Shown: positions 1 to 7,921, numbered from the stretch's first letter. The stretch: DNA of 37,204 bases from Natronohydrobacter sp. (GCA_030603695.1 JAUVXF010000027.1:1-37204); one strand, 5' to 3'. Numbers and translations: made by a program. Notes: generated by a model from the letters alone, not told the origin.

Positions 1-2
1 CA

Positions 3-884
3 GAGCCGTCAGCCTGGACGCATGAAGAGACCGTTGCTGTGACAGGATCGGGCCGTGTCGGGCTGTTCTCTTTCGATGCCACTGGGCGCGGCAAATACTG
101 CGATTATTTTTCTGTCGGGATCAACGGCGCGGTTGCACCAGAGCCGGCGCAAACGCCTGGCACCGATCAGTATCGGGTCGATTTTGGCGCGAGTGGTGTT
201 CTGGGGGAGTTCACGCAGCGTTGGGCGACAACAGGTGTTTCGCTAAGCATAGCCACCAGTGCGGCAGATATTTTGCCGGTCAATGTGTTGAACCTGCAGC
301 AGCAGGGCCGCGCCGAGCGATTTCAGGCACTGGCGGCCACTGATGTGCAACCACCGCGCGTTTCGGCCATTTCGCCCGGCACAGGGTCAGGGGCGGATTT
401 CGTGAACACCATCCTGGTCATGCGAGATGCGCCGGATGCTTTGGACGGCGATCTTGTCGTGCGTGTGCGCACAGGCGTAGCCGGAGACAGTAACATTGGG
501 GCAGTGATGCGCGCTAACCTTGCCACCGGCGAGGCAGTTACAGCGCAGCTGCAAGCCACGACTGGGACCGGCTCAAATCAGTTTACACTGCGCGTGCTCA
601 CGGCAGCTGGCGGCTTTACGACGCTGGCAACGGTCAGTTTCTCTTGGGCGATCAATACCTGGTATTTTATCCGCCTTAACATCCAAGGCACGACGGTGCG
701 CGCGCGCATTTGGGCAGTTGGCACTGCAGAGCCGGGCACATGGACTGTCACAGCAACACATACGACGCTGCCTGCTGAAGCGGGCCCATGCGGCTGGGTT
801 AACCGCAGGCGCAATACCAGTTTCGCTCAATTGGCCTATGTGGGGTTTTCTTCAAACCCTGCAATTCCGGCCCCACTGCCGTAA
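3..884 (+). CDS. LamG/concanavalin-like phage tail protein, 5' partial
   Basis: The frame is open from the left window edge, so the true start lies outside; the GTG at 39 is only an internal candidate. At least 293 residues are visible. They are rich in Thr, Ala, Gly and beta-type patterns, and the segment around residues 200-290 (ending near TSFAQLAYVGFSS) resembles the jelly-roll LamG/concanavalin A-like domains of phage tail and host-recognition proteins. There is no signal peptide or membrane segment. It sits directly before a holin-like gene, an M15 endolysin and a spanin-like pair, the usual place for the last tail gene of a prophage. Oddly, after the TAA at 882-884 the same frame stays open to 941 and encodes NATTFAIEDWLMARYGLG, a typical LamG C-terminal helix (see findings). 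The phage assignment rests mainly on context. Confidence 0.6.
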   Translation, partial: EPSAWTHEETVAVTGSGRVGLFSFDATGRGKYCDYFSVGINGAVAPEPAQTPGTDQYRVDFGASGVLGEFTQRWATTGVSLSIATSAADILPVNVLNLQQQGRAERFQALAATDVQPPRVSAISPGTGSGADFVNTILVMRDAPDALDGDLVVRVRTGVAGDSNIGAVMRANLATGEAVTAQLQATTGTGSNQFTLRVLTAAGGFTTLATVSFSWAINTWYFIRLNIQGTTVRARIWAVGTAEPGTWTVTATHTTLPAEAGPCGWVNRRRNTSFAQLAYVGFSSNPAIPAPLP

Positions 885-1095
885 AACGCCACCACCTTTG
901 CCATCGAGGATTGGTTGATGGCGCGCTATGGGCTTGGCTGAGCTCACTTCAACAATGGTCATGCAGGTTTGTGGAGCCTTTTAGGCGCGCTTTCTGCAAG
1001 TGATCGGCGCGCGTTTCCCCCTGTGCCGGGCCCTCACCGCCCGTGATGCACAGACTGATTTATTCCAACACCACGACAAGAAAGGCCGCGCTGCG

Positions 1096-1407
1096 ATGGA
1101 AATCGAGATCTGGACACTATTCGACGCTCTGATGAAATGGGTGATCATCCCCATGGCCGCTGTGCTCTGGGTTCATACCCAAAAAATCGGAAATCACGAG
1201 AAGGATGTGCTGCGCATCATGACGCTTCTCTCAGAGCGCAAGGATCAGCGCGATGAGGATCGCGCCGAGTTAAATGACGCCCTGCGCGATCTGCGCGCAG
1301 CCATTCTGCGTCTGGATCAGCGGCTCGCAGATTTTACGCTCGCCCATACGGCGCAAAAACCCGTACCCCCGCTGGAAACCCCGCAGGGGCGGCGCGCAAA
1401 AGGGTGA
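1096..1407 (+). CDS. One-TM holin-like phage membrane protein
   Basis: A 103-residue protein. I chose ATG 1096 because the longer frame from 1000 begins with a low-quality stretch and the segment starting MEIEIWTLFDALMKW reads as a natural N-terminus. One membrane segment covers about residues 13-30 (KWVIIPMAAVLWVH). It is followed by a charged, heptad-like coiled-coil region (residues 40-80, rich in Glu, Arg, Asp and Leu) and a basic tail. This layout occurs in small membrane proteins encoded between tail genes and endolysin in rhodobacterial prophages, where they are thought to act as holins or holin-associated factors. No enzymatic motif is seen. The holin role is inferred from topology and position. 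Confidence 0.55.
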   Translation: MEIEIWTLFDALMKWVIIPMAAVLWVHTQKIGNHEKDVLRIMTLLSERKDQRDEDRAELNDALRDLRAAILRLDQRLADFTLAHTAQKPVPPLETPQGRRAKG

Positions 1408-1540
1408 GGGGCTGGCGGACTGCGTTGGCCTGGCGCGCCGAGAGACCGGCGGCCAGATAAGGGGCACGAGCTGTTCTGGTCATCGGGCCGCGCCTCGAAC
1501 ACACGCCCTCGATATCTCACAGAACACACCATCCACCACG

Positions 1541-1564
1541 CCCGTCGCCGCCGCGGCGGGTTTT
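1541..1564 (+). terminator. Probable intrinsic terminator before the endolysin
   Basis: CCCGTCG (1541-1547) pairs with CGGCGGG (1554-1560) with one G-U pair, around a 6-base loop, followed by TTTTG. It lies in the 178-bp gap between the holin-like gene and the peptidase gene, so the lysis genes may have their own promoter or be reached by antitermination. Confidence 0.5.
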
Positions 1565-1585
1565 GTCATTTAAGAGGACAGCACC

Positions 1586-2266
1586 ATGGCAGATACCATC
1601 CGCACCTATAGGCATTTCCGTGATGTCCCTGCGCGCGACTGGCGCTGGAAGAATTTCTCCCCCGCCGAGATTGCCTGTCGCGGCACCGGGCAGCTGAAGC
1701 TGCACCCAGAGGCGTTGGACAGGTTGCAGGCCCTGCGCGACAGGCTGGGCAAGCCGCTGATTGTGCGCTCCGCCTATCGAAGCCCGGAGCACAACCGCAA
1801 GGTTGGTGGTGCGCCGCGCTCAAAACATATGGGCGGGACCGCCTTTGATATTGCGATGAGCAATCATGATCCCGTCGCGTTTGAGGCGGCGGCGCGGGAA
1901 GTAGGGTTTCTGGGCTTTGGATATTACCCGCGCTCAGGCTTTATGCATATCGATCTGGGGCCCGCACGCGTCTGGGGGGAAAGGTTTCCAGTGCGGGCGG
2001 TGCCGTTTGCGCCAGAATCCCGCCCAGCGCGCGAAGTCTTGGCCGAGAGCCGGACGCTGAAAGGGACCGGGGCGGCAGGAGTTGCGACTATGGGTGCGGC
2101 GGGGGTCGAGGTGGCCCAGGAAGTGCTGGCCGAGGCGCAGGGCGCGATCCTGCCGCTGGCGGGGCATCTGGATACGCTGCGTTGGCTGTTTATCGCGCTG
2201 GCGCTCGCAGGGATTTGCGTCGCCGTCTGGGCGCGGGTGGATGATTGGAAGCGGGGGATGCGGTGA
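1586..2266 (+). CDS. M15 family peptidase, phage endolysin with C-terminal TM
   Basis: A 226-residue protein with a zinc-dependent D,D-peptidase-type domain in residues 15-130. The metal-site motifs are visible: SAYRSPEHNRKVGG, then SKHMGGTAFDIAM (His and Asp ligands) and FMHIDLGP (third His ligand), as in the peptidase M15A family that cleaves peptidoglycan cross-links. After a Pro/Ala linker, residues about 200-218 (LRWLFIALALAGICVAVWA) form one membrane segment, so it may be a membrane-tethered endolysin. AAGAGGACAGCACC gives a good ribosome site before ATG 1586. Its stop overlaps the start of the next gene (TGATG), showing translational coupling within a lysis cassette. The family assignment is firm; the phage role follows from its neighbours. 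Confidence 0.85.
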   Translation: MADTIRTYRHFRDVPARDWRWKNFSPAEIACRGTGQLKLHPEALDRLQALRDRLGKPLIVRSAYRSPEHNRKVGGAPRSKHMGGTAFDIAMSNHDPVAFEAAAREVGFLGFGYYPRSGFMHIDLGPARVWGERFPVRAVPFAPESRPAREVLAESRTLKGTGAAGVATMGAAGVEVAQEVLAEAQGAILPLAGHLDTLRWLFIALALAGICVAVWARVDDWKRGMR

Positions 2267-2523
2267 TGTGGGGCAGCCTGATCGTTGGTCTTATGGCCCG
2301 GCCTTGGGCGCGGCGGGTGGCGGGTTTGGCCCTCGCTGCGCTCACTGTTGCCTTGTTTATCGTCAGCCTGCGCCGTGCAGGCGAGCGCGCAGGGCGCGCC
2401 GCCGAGCGGCTGGAAACCATGGAGCGCACACATGCAGTTCAAAGGCAGATGCTGGATGCGGCGGCAAATCGCCCTCGGGGTCGTGATGATCTTCTTGACA
2501 GGCTGCGCGGGGGTGGGTTTTGA
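2266..2523 (+). CDS. i-spanin-like (Rz-type) membrane protein
   Basis: An 85-residue protein. ATG 2266 shares bases with the TGA of the endolysin, so I prefer it to the in-frame ATG at 2245. The N-terminus has a single membrane segment (about residues 17-36, VAGLALAALTVALFIVSL). It is followed by a charged helical region (RRAGERAGRAAERLETMERTH) that should sit in the periplasm as a coiled coil. This is the plan of Rz-type inner-membrane spanins. The next gene starts inside this one in another frame and encodes a small lipoprotein, the classic Rz/Rz1 layout. Spanins are too divergent for certainty; the call rests on topology and gene arrangement. Confidence 0.6.
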   Translation: MWGSLIVGLMARPWARRVAGLALAALTVALFIVSLRRAGERAGRAAERLETMERTHAVQRQMLDAAANRPRGRDDLLDRLRGGGF

Positions 2524-2680
2524 CACAGCGCCCAGCGCCTGTCCGCCAGTGGTGGAATATTCTCGGGCGGAGCAAGCCCGCCTGGCTGATGAGGTCTCTG
2601 GACTGCCAGAGGGGGCGCTGATCCAAGAATGGCTTGCGGATTATGCGGTCATGCGGGAGCAGGCGCGAGCCTGTCGGTGA
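2456..2680 (+). CDS. o-spanin-like (Rz1-type) lipoprotein
   Basis: A 74-residue protein whose first 68 bases overlap the end of the i-spanin-like gene in a different frame. ATG 2456 is preceded by AAAGG about ten bases upstream; another ATG at 2432 is possible. The N-terminus MRRQIALGVVMIFLTGCAG is a lipoprotein signal with lipobox LTGC, so the mature protein would begin at Cys and be anchored in the outer membrane. The mature part is about 58 residues and contains a Pro-Pro pair and a Glu/Ala-rich helix. Together with the upstream protein it would fuse inner and outer membranes at lysis. Assigned by lipobox, size and out-of-frame overlap. Confidence 0.6.
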   Translation: MRRQIALGVVMIFLTGCAGVGFDTAPSACPPVVEYSRAEQARLADEVSGLPEGALIQEWLADYAVMREQARACR

Positions 2681-2682
2681 AT

Positions 2683-2745
2683 AACGGGCCGGGCACAGCC
2701 GGGAAGCACCAACTGTCTCGACCTGAGCACCACGCCCGGCCCGTT
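2683..2745 (+). terminator. 12-bp perfect inverted repeat closing the phage region
   Basis: AACGGGCCGGGC (2683-2694) is matched exactly by GCCCGGCCCGTT (2734-2745) across a 39-base loop. It starts two bases after the o-spanin-like stop codon. The stem is strong, but the loop is long and only TTCACTGATTT follows, so it may be a terminator of the lysis operon or a processing structure. Confidence 0.45.
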
Positions 2746-2856
2746 TCACTGATTTACTGTTTCAAAGAGCTACAGCGAGTCGCTGCGGGACCATAATGAC
2801 AGCATCATCGCACCGTGTCGCGTTTTGAGATGGGCACAATTGTGCACCTGATGGCC

Positions 2857-3000
2857 TCACCACGCCAAATTCAAGAGGCGCTGTTCTAACATGCGCTGTC
2901 CAATGCGTGTATAGCTCTTGCGCTGCTGGTCCGGTGGCTTGTGCAAGTTCCCGGCCCCGTTTCTGGGCCACTCAAAGCGGTAGCTGTTGCCACCGGGCAT
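2857..3000 (-). pseudogene. Unidentified open frame, possible gene remnant
   Basis: On the minus strand a frame encodes 47 residues from ATG 3000, with natural-looking composition (PGGNSYRFEWPRNGAGN, then KSYTRIGQRMLEQRLL). The frame stays open upstream to beyond 3060, running into the 3' end of the dehydrogenase gene in another frame. I do not recognise the family. It may be the tail of a gene cut off when the prophage or the catabolic locus arrived. The rest of 2746-3038 shows nothing I can name. Confidence 0.25.
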
Positions 3001-3038
3001 CACGCATGTCTCGAAGCTTATCTTCCCCAGCAGCTCAG

Positions 3039-4358
3039 CTAACTTCGGATCGGTGTCACAGCGGTGATATCTGCGATCATCGTCTCGCGCAGGGCGACCG
3101 CGTGGATATCCGGGGCGAGGGCGACATCTTCCATCGCAAGCGCCTGCCCGGCAGCGATTGGCCGCAAGAGCTTTACCCTATGGGCAAGCCCGATGGGCAA
3201 GAGCCGCTCCTGCGCGCTGCGGGCGGCGGGCACAAGCTGCCCATAGACAGTATAGCCCCCCTCACCGTCCAGCGTCTCGCCCGCCGCGAGGTCGCGCTTG
3301 GCCACGGCTACCACATCGCCGCGCCATTCCCGCGTTGTCCCTGTCGGCTCGGCGCGCAGTGCCGCGCTTAGGATAGAGATCGACAGTTCCATCCCGATCA
3401 GATGGAAGGGCTTGTACATGGCCGCATAACGACCTGTCGCATCTGTCGGCAGGCCGTATTGCTTGAAACAGGCGGCAGCATAGGCGTTGGGCGCTTTCAG
3501 CACCACATAAACGCCCCAGCGCAGGTCGCGGAACACGGGCCGCCCATCGCGTTCAAGCGAGGATACCACTTCCACCATGCCATCGCGCTCCAGACAGCCG
3601 CCAATCTCGCGCGGGCGGAGAACATGGGCAAGATCATCCACACCGCAGGGCGGGAAGGCAAGGCCGCCGCCGGGCACATCAAGGCCGCAGGCATTGGCAA
3701 TCGCGGCCATCTCAAGCGCCGATTTCGTGCCATCAAGGAAGGAGTTGAACATCTGCGGGTTCATGCCTGCGCTCGCCGCCTGTTCGGGCGTAAGGCCATA
3801 GTGGCTCCAGACGTTATCGGGGGTGACCTGATGGTAATGCGGCAGGTATTTCGTGCCCTTGCCTGCCGCCGCGACAGTAAAGCCCGCCGCGCGCGCCCAG
3901 TCCACCATCTCGGCCACGAGTGCCGGTTGGTCGCCATAGGCCATGGAGTAGACGACGCCTTTTTCCCGCGCGCGCCGGGCCAGTTCTGGCCCGGCAAGGA
4001 CATCTGCTTCCACATTGACCATTACAACATGGATGCCCGCCGCGATTGCGCCAAGCGCATGGGCGATCCCTGCCAAGGGGTGGCCAGTGGCCTCTACCAT
4101 CACCTCCGCACCGTCAAGTGCCGTTGCGGCGCTGTCGGTGAAGCGGGTTACAGCGATCAGGGCCTCGTCCCATCCAACCTCGCGGCAGGCGGCGCGCGCT
4201 TTCTCCGGGTCGAGGTCGGCGATGGCCGAGACTTCGAGGCCCGCGATTGTCGGAACCTGTGACAGGAACATGGAGCCAAATTTTCCGGCCCCTATCAGCG
4301 CCACGCGAACAGGGCGGCCCGCTTCTGCGCGGGCCGCAGCGAGTGTGGAGAGGTTCAT
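3039..4358 (-). CDS. NAD(P)-dependent dehydrogenase with SAF domain
   Basis: A 439-residue protein. The Rossmann motif GAGKFG at residues 23-28 opens a homoserine-dehydrogenase-like NAD-binding domain (about 17-150). A central domain follows, with PPCGVDDLAHVLRP and LKAPNAYAAACFKQYGLP. Residues about 360-430 form a SAF domain (GDVVAVAKRDLAAGETLDG to PIAAGQALAMEDVAL). Proteins of this build are common in alphaproteobacterial catabolic operons and are often misnamed FlgA or homoserine dehydrogenase; they probably oxidise a small hydroxy acid or sugar acid. I chose ATG 4358 because it lies 10 bases after the aldolase stop, and the longer frame overlaps the aldolase gene. It forms an operon with that aldolase, divergent from a LysR regulator. 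The exact substrate is unknown. Confidence 0.8.
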   Translation of the reverse strand: MNLSTLAAARAEAGRPVRVALIGAGKFGSMFLSQVPTIAGLEVSAIADLDPEKARAACREVGWDEALIAVTRFTDSAATALDGAEVMVEATGHPLAGIAHALGAIAAGIHVVMVNVEADVLAGPELARRAREKGVVYSMAYGDQPALVAEMVDWARAAGFTVAAAGKGTKYLPHYHQVTPDNVWSHYGLTPEQAASAGMNPQMFNSFLDGTKSALEMAAIANACGLDVPGGGLAFPPCGVDDLAHVLRPREIGGCLERDGMVEVVSSLERDGRPVFRDLRWGVYVVLKAPNAYAAACFKQYGLPTDATGRYAAMYKPFHLIGMELSISILSAALRAEPTGTTREWRGDVVAVAKRDLAAGETLDGEGGYTVYGQLVPAARSAQERLLPIGLAHRVKLLRPIAAGQALAMEDVALAPDIHAVALRETMIADITAVTPIRS

Positions 4359-4368
4359 AGGCGCAGGC

Positions 4369-5181
4369 TCACTCGAACATGTCCGGTTGATCCTGGACAA
4401 GCTGGTTCCAGATCGTCTGGAAATGCAGCCAGCCGATATAGTCGCTGCCCACATGTTCGCGGCTGTAGCGGGCGCGCTCTGCCGGGATGCGGATTGGTTC
4501 GATCCCAGAGGCGGCGATGGCAAGCTGCTGCTGGCAACACCGCTCCAGTGCGATGAACCAGAATGCCGCGCTCTCGATAGAGTGGCGCGAACCTGTCAAC
4601 AGGCCGTGGTTCTGGTGGAGAGCTGCCTTCACACCCTTGAAGGCTTTTGCAACGTCACTGCCCGCATGGTTCTCTACGGCCACCGCGCCGCCCTGTTCGC
4701 CGATTACGACATGATCCTCGAAAAAGGCGCAGGCGTCTTGCGTGATTGGGTCTATGGGCCGGCCTGTGGCACACCATGCTGTGCCATAGACAGTGTGGGC
4801 GTGACACATCGCGATGATGTCGGGATGTTCCTCATGGACATTGGCGTGCAGAACGAAGCCTGCGCGGTTTACCGCATGGTTGCCCTCGATAACCGTTCCT
4901 TTGTGATCGACAAGGATCAGGTTTGACATTTTCACCTTGTCGAAATGCACGCACATCGGGTTTGTCCAGTATAGCTCTGGCCGCTCTGGGTCGCGCACTG
5001 TCAGATGCCCGGCGAAACCATAATCAAAGCCCTGTTGCGCGAAGGCGCGGCACGCGCCGACAAGCCGTTCCTTGCGGTGGCGCCGCTCATCCTCGACCGA
5101 GGCGAATTCGGGGATTTCGGGAAAGATAAGCCCCTCCTGCTGGGGCTGGTAGATCGAGACGCGGTTTCCAAGATCGAGCAT
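4369..5181 (-). CDS. Class II aldolase/adducin family protein
   Basis: A 270-residue protein. The start at 5181 is favoured over the ATG at 5205 by a strong GGGAGG eight bases upstream. The zinc-site pattern of class II aldolases is visible: CHAHT (His127, His129) and a third His in HQNHGLLTG (His192), with the usual GLLTG turn followed by SIESAAFWF. Family members cleave or epimerise phosphorylated sugars or decarboxylate small acids, using a divalent metal in the cytoplasm. It is first in a two-gene operon with the SAF-domain dehydrogenase. Together they suggest oxidation followed by retro-aldol or decarboxylation of a hydroxy acid. Without a kinase or transporter here, the substrate cannot be named. 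Confidence 0.85.
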   Translation of the reverse strand: MLDLGNRVSIYQPQQEGLIFPEIPEFASVEDERRHRKERLVGACRAFAQQGFDYGFAGHLTVRDPERPELYWTNPMCVHFDKVKMSNLILVDHKGTVIEGNHAVNRAGFVLHANVHEEHPDIIAMCHAHTVYGTAWCATGRPIDPITQDACAFFEDHVVIGEQGGAVAVENHAGSDVAKAFKGVKAALHQNHGLLTGSRHSIESAAFWFIALERCCQQQLAIAASGIEPIRIPAERARYSREHVGSDYIGWLHFQTIWNQLVQDQPDMFE

Positions 5182-5273
5182 GGCGAGATCCTCCCTTCGC
5201 ACCATCCGGGCGAAACAGCCCGATGAGGCGCAGTATTGCTAATCCGGCAGGAACCGCGCAATGATGCGAATGC

Positions 5274-5286
5274 AATAACTGTTATT
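5274..5286. promoter_or_regulatory. 13-bp palindrome, candidate LysR operator
   Basis: AATAAC-T-GTTATT is a perfect inverted repeat in the 124-bp gap between the divergent aldolase operon (starting at 5181) and the LysR gene (5306). It lies 20 bp before the LysR start, just before its ribosome site, which would suit autorepression. The location is the only functional evidence. Confidence 0.4.
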
Positions 5287-5305
5287 CCAAACTCAGGGAT
5301 GCGTG

Positions 5306-6217
5306 ATGAAGGATGATCGGCTTTTAGAGATGCGGGTCTTCCGCGCCGTGGTCGAGACAGGCGGTTTCTCCTCTGCCGCACATGCGCTTGGCGCAAGCCA
5401 GCCTTTCGTAAGCCAGACAATCCGGCGGCTAGAAGCGCGTCTTGGCACAAGGCTTTTGCACCGAACCACCAGAGGCCAGCGCCTGACGCGCGAGGGGCAG
5501 CATTTCTTACAGGCGGCGCATAAGGTGATTGGCGCCGTGGAAGAGGCGGAAGAGCTTTGGCAGCAGCAGGAAGCACAGATAGAGGGACAGCTTCGCGTCT
5601 CTGCCCCCATCGCCTTTGGACTCGACCGTATTACGCCGCTTATTCCACAATTTCTTGGCCGCCATCCGAACCTGTCGCTTGATCTGCGCCTGACCGATGA
5701 CCACGAAAATCTGATCGCAGATGGGATCGATGTTGCGGTGCGCATGGGAAGACTGACGGATTCCGGCCTGATGCACCGAAAGCTGTGCAGGCTGCGCCGG
5801 ATGATCGTAGCGGCGCCCGAACTCGTCAACCGCCACGGCATGCCGGGCACAATCGACGACCTCTCTCGCATGCCCTTCGTCGCATGGGATGGCAGCCGCG
5901 AACATCTGAACCGCTGGAGCTTGGTTCAGAGCGGCGAAAGCGTGACCTTTCATGCAAAAAGCCGGTTTCGAAGCAATCAGGGGATGACGCTTTTCGCGAT
6001 GTGTCTTGCTGGTGTTGGCGTGATGCGCGTTGCCGAACATCTTGCGCGACCGGCAATCCGCGAGGGCCGGTTGATCCAGCTTCTTGAACATGCACTACCG
6101 GCCGACGATACCGCGATAAATGCCGTCTTCCTGCCCGAACGTGACGTTGTCCCACGCATCCGCACACTTGTAGATTTCCTTGCGACTGCTTTTCGGTCGC
6201 CGGACTGGGAGGGCTGA
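5306..6217 (+). CDS. LysR family transcriptional regulator
   Basis: A 303-residue protein. The GTG at 5303 is also in frame, but ATG 5306 has AGGGA six bases upstream. The N-terminal winged helix-turn-helix occupies residues about 5-65 ([24 protein letters not shown], then [21 protein letters not shown]). It is followed by the linker helix and a periplasmic-binding-protein-like effector domain from about residue 92. The RTTRG end of the HTH is typical of the CrgA/DsdC-like branch. It is transcribed divergently from the aldolase and dehydrogenase operon and most likely controls it in response to the substrate or an intermediate. A palindrome lies just before its start. Confidence 0.9.
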   Translation: MKDDRLLEMRVFRAVVETGGFSSAAHALGASQPFVSQTIRRLEARLGTRLLHRTTRGQRLTREGQHFLQAAHKVIGAVEEAEELWQQQEAQIEGQLRVSAPIAFGLDRITPLIPQFLGRHPNLSLDLRLTDDHENLIADGIDVAVRMGRLTDSGLMHRKLCRLRRMIVAAPELVNRHGMPGTIDDLSRMPFVAWDGSREHLNRWSLVQSGESVTFHAKSRFRSNQGMTLFAMCLAGVGVMRVAEHLARPAIREGRLIQLLEHALPADDTAINAVFLPERDVVPRIRTLVDFLATAFRSPDWEG

Positions 6218-6399
6218 TATCCATAAGCTTGGCCGCTATTCTTTTAACTCGGGCAATACGGGTGGATGGCCAATCGTATCTGGGCACGGCTGGGGCCATA
6301 AGCGGCGCATCCGGCCCCGCACCTGTTCCGCTGCCAGTTTGCGCCTCGACCTCCTTTTGGATGATTGTCTTGTGGTTCGCAAATGTTCCCAAGTTTCGG

Positions 6400-6720
6400 G
6401 TGTTCGAGCCATTCTTCACCACAAAGGCGGTAGGCAAGGGTTCAGGTCTAGGGTTGAGCATGGTTTTCGGCTTCGTCAAACAATCTGGCGGACATATTCT
6501 GGTCTATTCGGAGCTAGACGCAGGGAATGCTATCAAGATGTATTTCACGCGCTCAAGAACAGAGCAGGAAAACGTCACAATTGTGAGTTCTGTATGGAAG
6601 ATTACCGGTGGAAACGAAACCATTTTGGTGGTTGAAGATGATGGCGATACACGCGAGTATGTGACATCCAGCTTCAGGCTCTTGGCTATCATGTGCTTAA
6701 AGCTGCCACAGGGTATACAT
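6400..6720 (+). pseudogene. Hybrid histidine kinase fragment (HATPase tail plus receiver start)
   Basis: The translation shows VFEPFFTTK, then [19 protein letters not shown], the N-terminal side and G2 box of a HATPase_c domain, then the end of that domain. It runs on to [15 protein letters not shown], the first strand and acidic pair of a receiver domain. The frame breaks near 6680: before it the reading is SSFRLL, and after it the neighbouring frame continues as [13 protein letters not shown], the expected receiver sequence. The kinase is therefore truncated at both ends and also frameshifted. Upstream sequence (6218-6399) shows no kinase homology. At the 3' side it stops exactly where an IS66 transposase fragment begins. 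Confidence 0.75.
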
Positions 6721-6885
6721 GAAGGCCGCGCGTTCGCCGCCGCGTTCAGACCCCGCAAACGGCCATGATTTTCTTCCCAGAGCTACCCCTCTCAGGGCGC
6801 GTTCGGCGGCATTGTTGGTCAGGAAGATACGCCCGTCATCCAGGAAAGTGGTGAAGGCATCGCATCGGTCACCCTTGGGCGGCAT
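6709..6885 (-). pseudogene. IS66 family transposase (TnpC) C-terminal fragment
   Basis: On the minus strand the translation gives FLDDGRIFLTNNAAERALRG, then [20 protein letters not shown] and AFMYTL. This is the conserved C-terminal NNAAER block of the IS66-family DDE transposase. Full TnpC is about 500 residues; only about 55 remain. The match ends at MYTL, where kinase-fragment sequence begins. It has no start, no accessory tnpA or tnpB genes and no clear terminal repeats, so it is a dead relic. Confidence 0.8.
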
Positions 6886-7104
6886 CAGATAACGCAGGCG
6901 ACATCCTTGCGCTATCTATGTGCCAATTATGTATCGCCGCCGGATTATGATCTGTGCCAATTAATTGGCAACACGCTCCGTCTGTTTGACGTACGGACGA
7001 AAGCGTATTGCAGAATTTCTGCTGGATTTTAAGAGGCCCCCACCGCAAAGGCGGCAGGGGCAGCGAGAGGAATTCCAACAGCGTATAGCTATCGTGAATT
7101 CGAC
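6886..7104. other. Relic DNA with repeated TGTGCCAATTA motif
   Basis: I see no gene here. TGTGCCAATTA occurs twice in direct orientation (6920-6930 and 6954-6964), and the second copy is part of the perfect palindrome GCCAATTAATTGGC (6956-6969). Such repeated AT-centred motifs occur near the ends of some insertion sequences, so this may be the edge of a second lost element next to the IS66 fragment. Confidence 0.3.
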
Positions 7105-7401
7105 TTAGCTTTCGTCTTCGTCGTCATTTGCGTCTTCGTCTTCTGGAAGTTCTTCGTCTTCCTCTTCGTCATCTGCGCCGTTCGCATCCTCCGGATCGAC
7201 CGCAGATTGCTGTCCGATTGCATAGGAGCGTGCGCTTTCGCCGGGCGCTTTCACCTGGCCAGGCGCAACGTCTCGTGCTGGCTCGGATTGTTGACCAGGT
7301 GCGAAGCCAGACTGCCCTTGAGCCAAGGCTTCGGTGCTGCCGATTGGGGCTAGCAAGAGCCCGGTGGCGAGTGCAGACGTCGCGAGCAGTTTGTTCATCA
7401 T
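7105..7401 (-). CDS. Secreted protein with PGQ repeats and acidic tail
   Basis: A 98-residue protein. AGGAG lies six bases before ATG 7401. The N-terminus has a Sec signal (KLLATSALATGLLLAP, cleavage probable after ALA near residue 27). The mature part has spaced PGQ-type units (FAPGQQ, VAPGQV, APGES, AIGQQ). The last 30 residues hold 20 Asp or Glu, ending DANDDEDES. It has no membrane segment or Cys. Such acidic periplasmic proteins may bind calcium or other cations, but no enzymatic motif is present and I do not know a function. It stands alone, with relic DNA on both sides. Confidence 0.65.
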   Translation of the reverse strand: MMNKLLATSALATGLLLAPIGSTEALAQGQSGFAPGQQSEPARDVAPGQVKAPGESARSYAIGQQSAVDPEDANGADDEEEDEELPEDEDANDDEDES

Positions 7402-7921
7402 GGTAGTCTCCTATTGCTTAGTTCAGTCACGTGGAGATGCCGTGCGCATCCTCCCGCAAGTTGAAACAACACAGATGAAACTGGGTTCCTACTGACAGTC
7501 CCGGCATGCTGAAATTTGGGCTGGAACCCGCCAACCAAAAGGCCTCAATGCGCATGATATCGCCGAAACCGTATCCGCAGATTGCCCTGAAAACGGCAAC
7601 CACAGGCTTTGGCAATTTCTCGCCCATGTGTCCTGTCGCGGTGCCGACCAGAAAACGAACGATTTGATTCTATCCCCTGCCGGCAGCCAGTTTATGGGGC
7701 TGCTCTATGAGCACGATAATCGGCAGCGGGGTCCTTGAATAGCAAGCCAAGATTCTTTGGAGGCAACGGTGTTCCCGCGAGTCGGGACAGCCCTGCAGCC
7801 TCAGCGAAGTGGTTGTAAGACATGGTTTCCCCATCGCGTGTCACGACTGCGTCGTTTCGGTGGACAGATGTCCCTTTGTGCCCTGGTCTGCATTGCGACA
7901 ACTCGTCCAACCTGGCGACCC
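7402..7921. other. 520-bp stretch without a recognised gene
   Basis: Past the promoter and ribosome site of the acidic-protein gene nothing here can be named. A + strand frame without a start codon is open from 7496 to 7738 and has protein-like composition (HDIAETVSADCPENG, then LILSPAGSQFMGLLYEHD). It could be the end of a gene that lost its 5' part. On the minus strand, 7692-7860 also reads plausibly (NDAVVTRDGETMSYN). I could not assign either. Confidence 0.3.
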
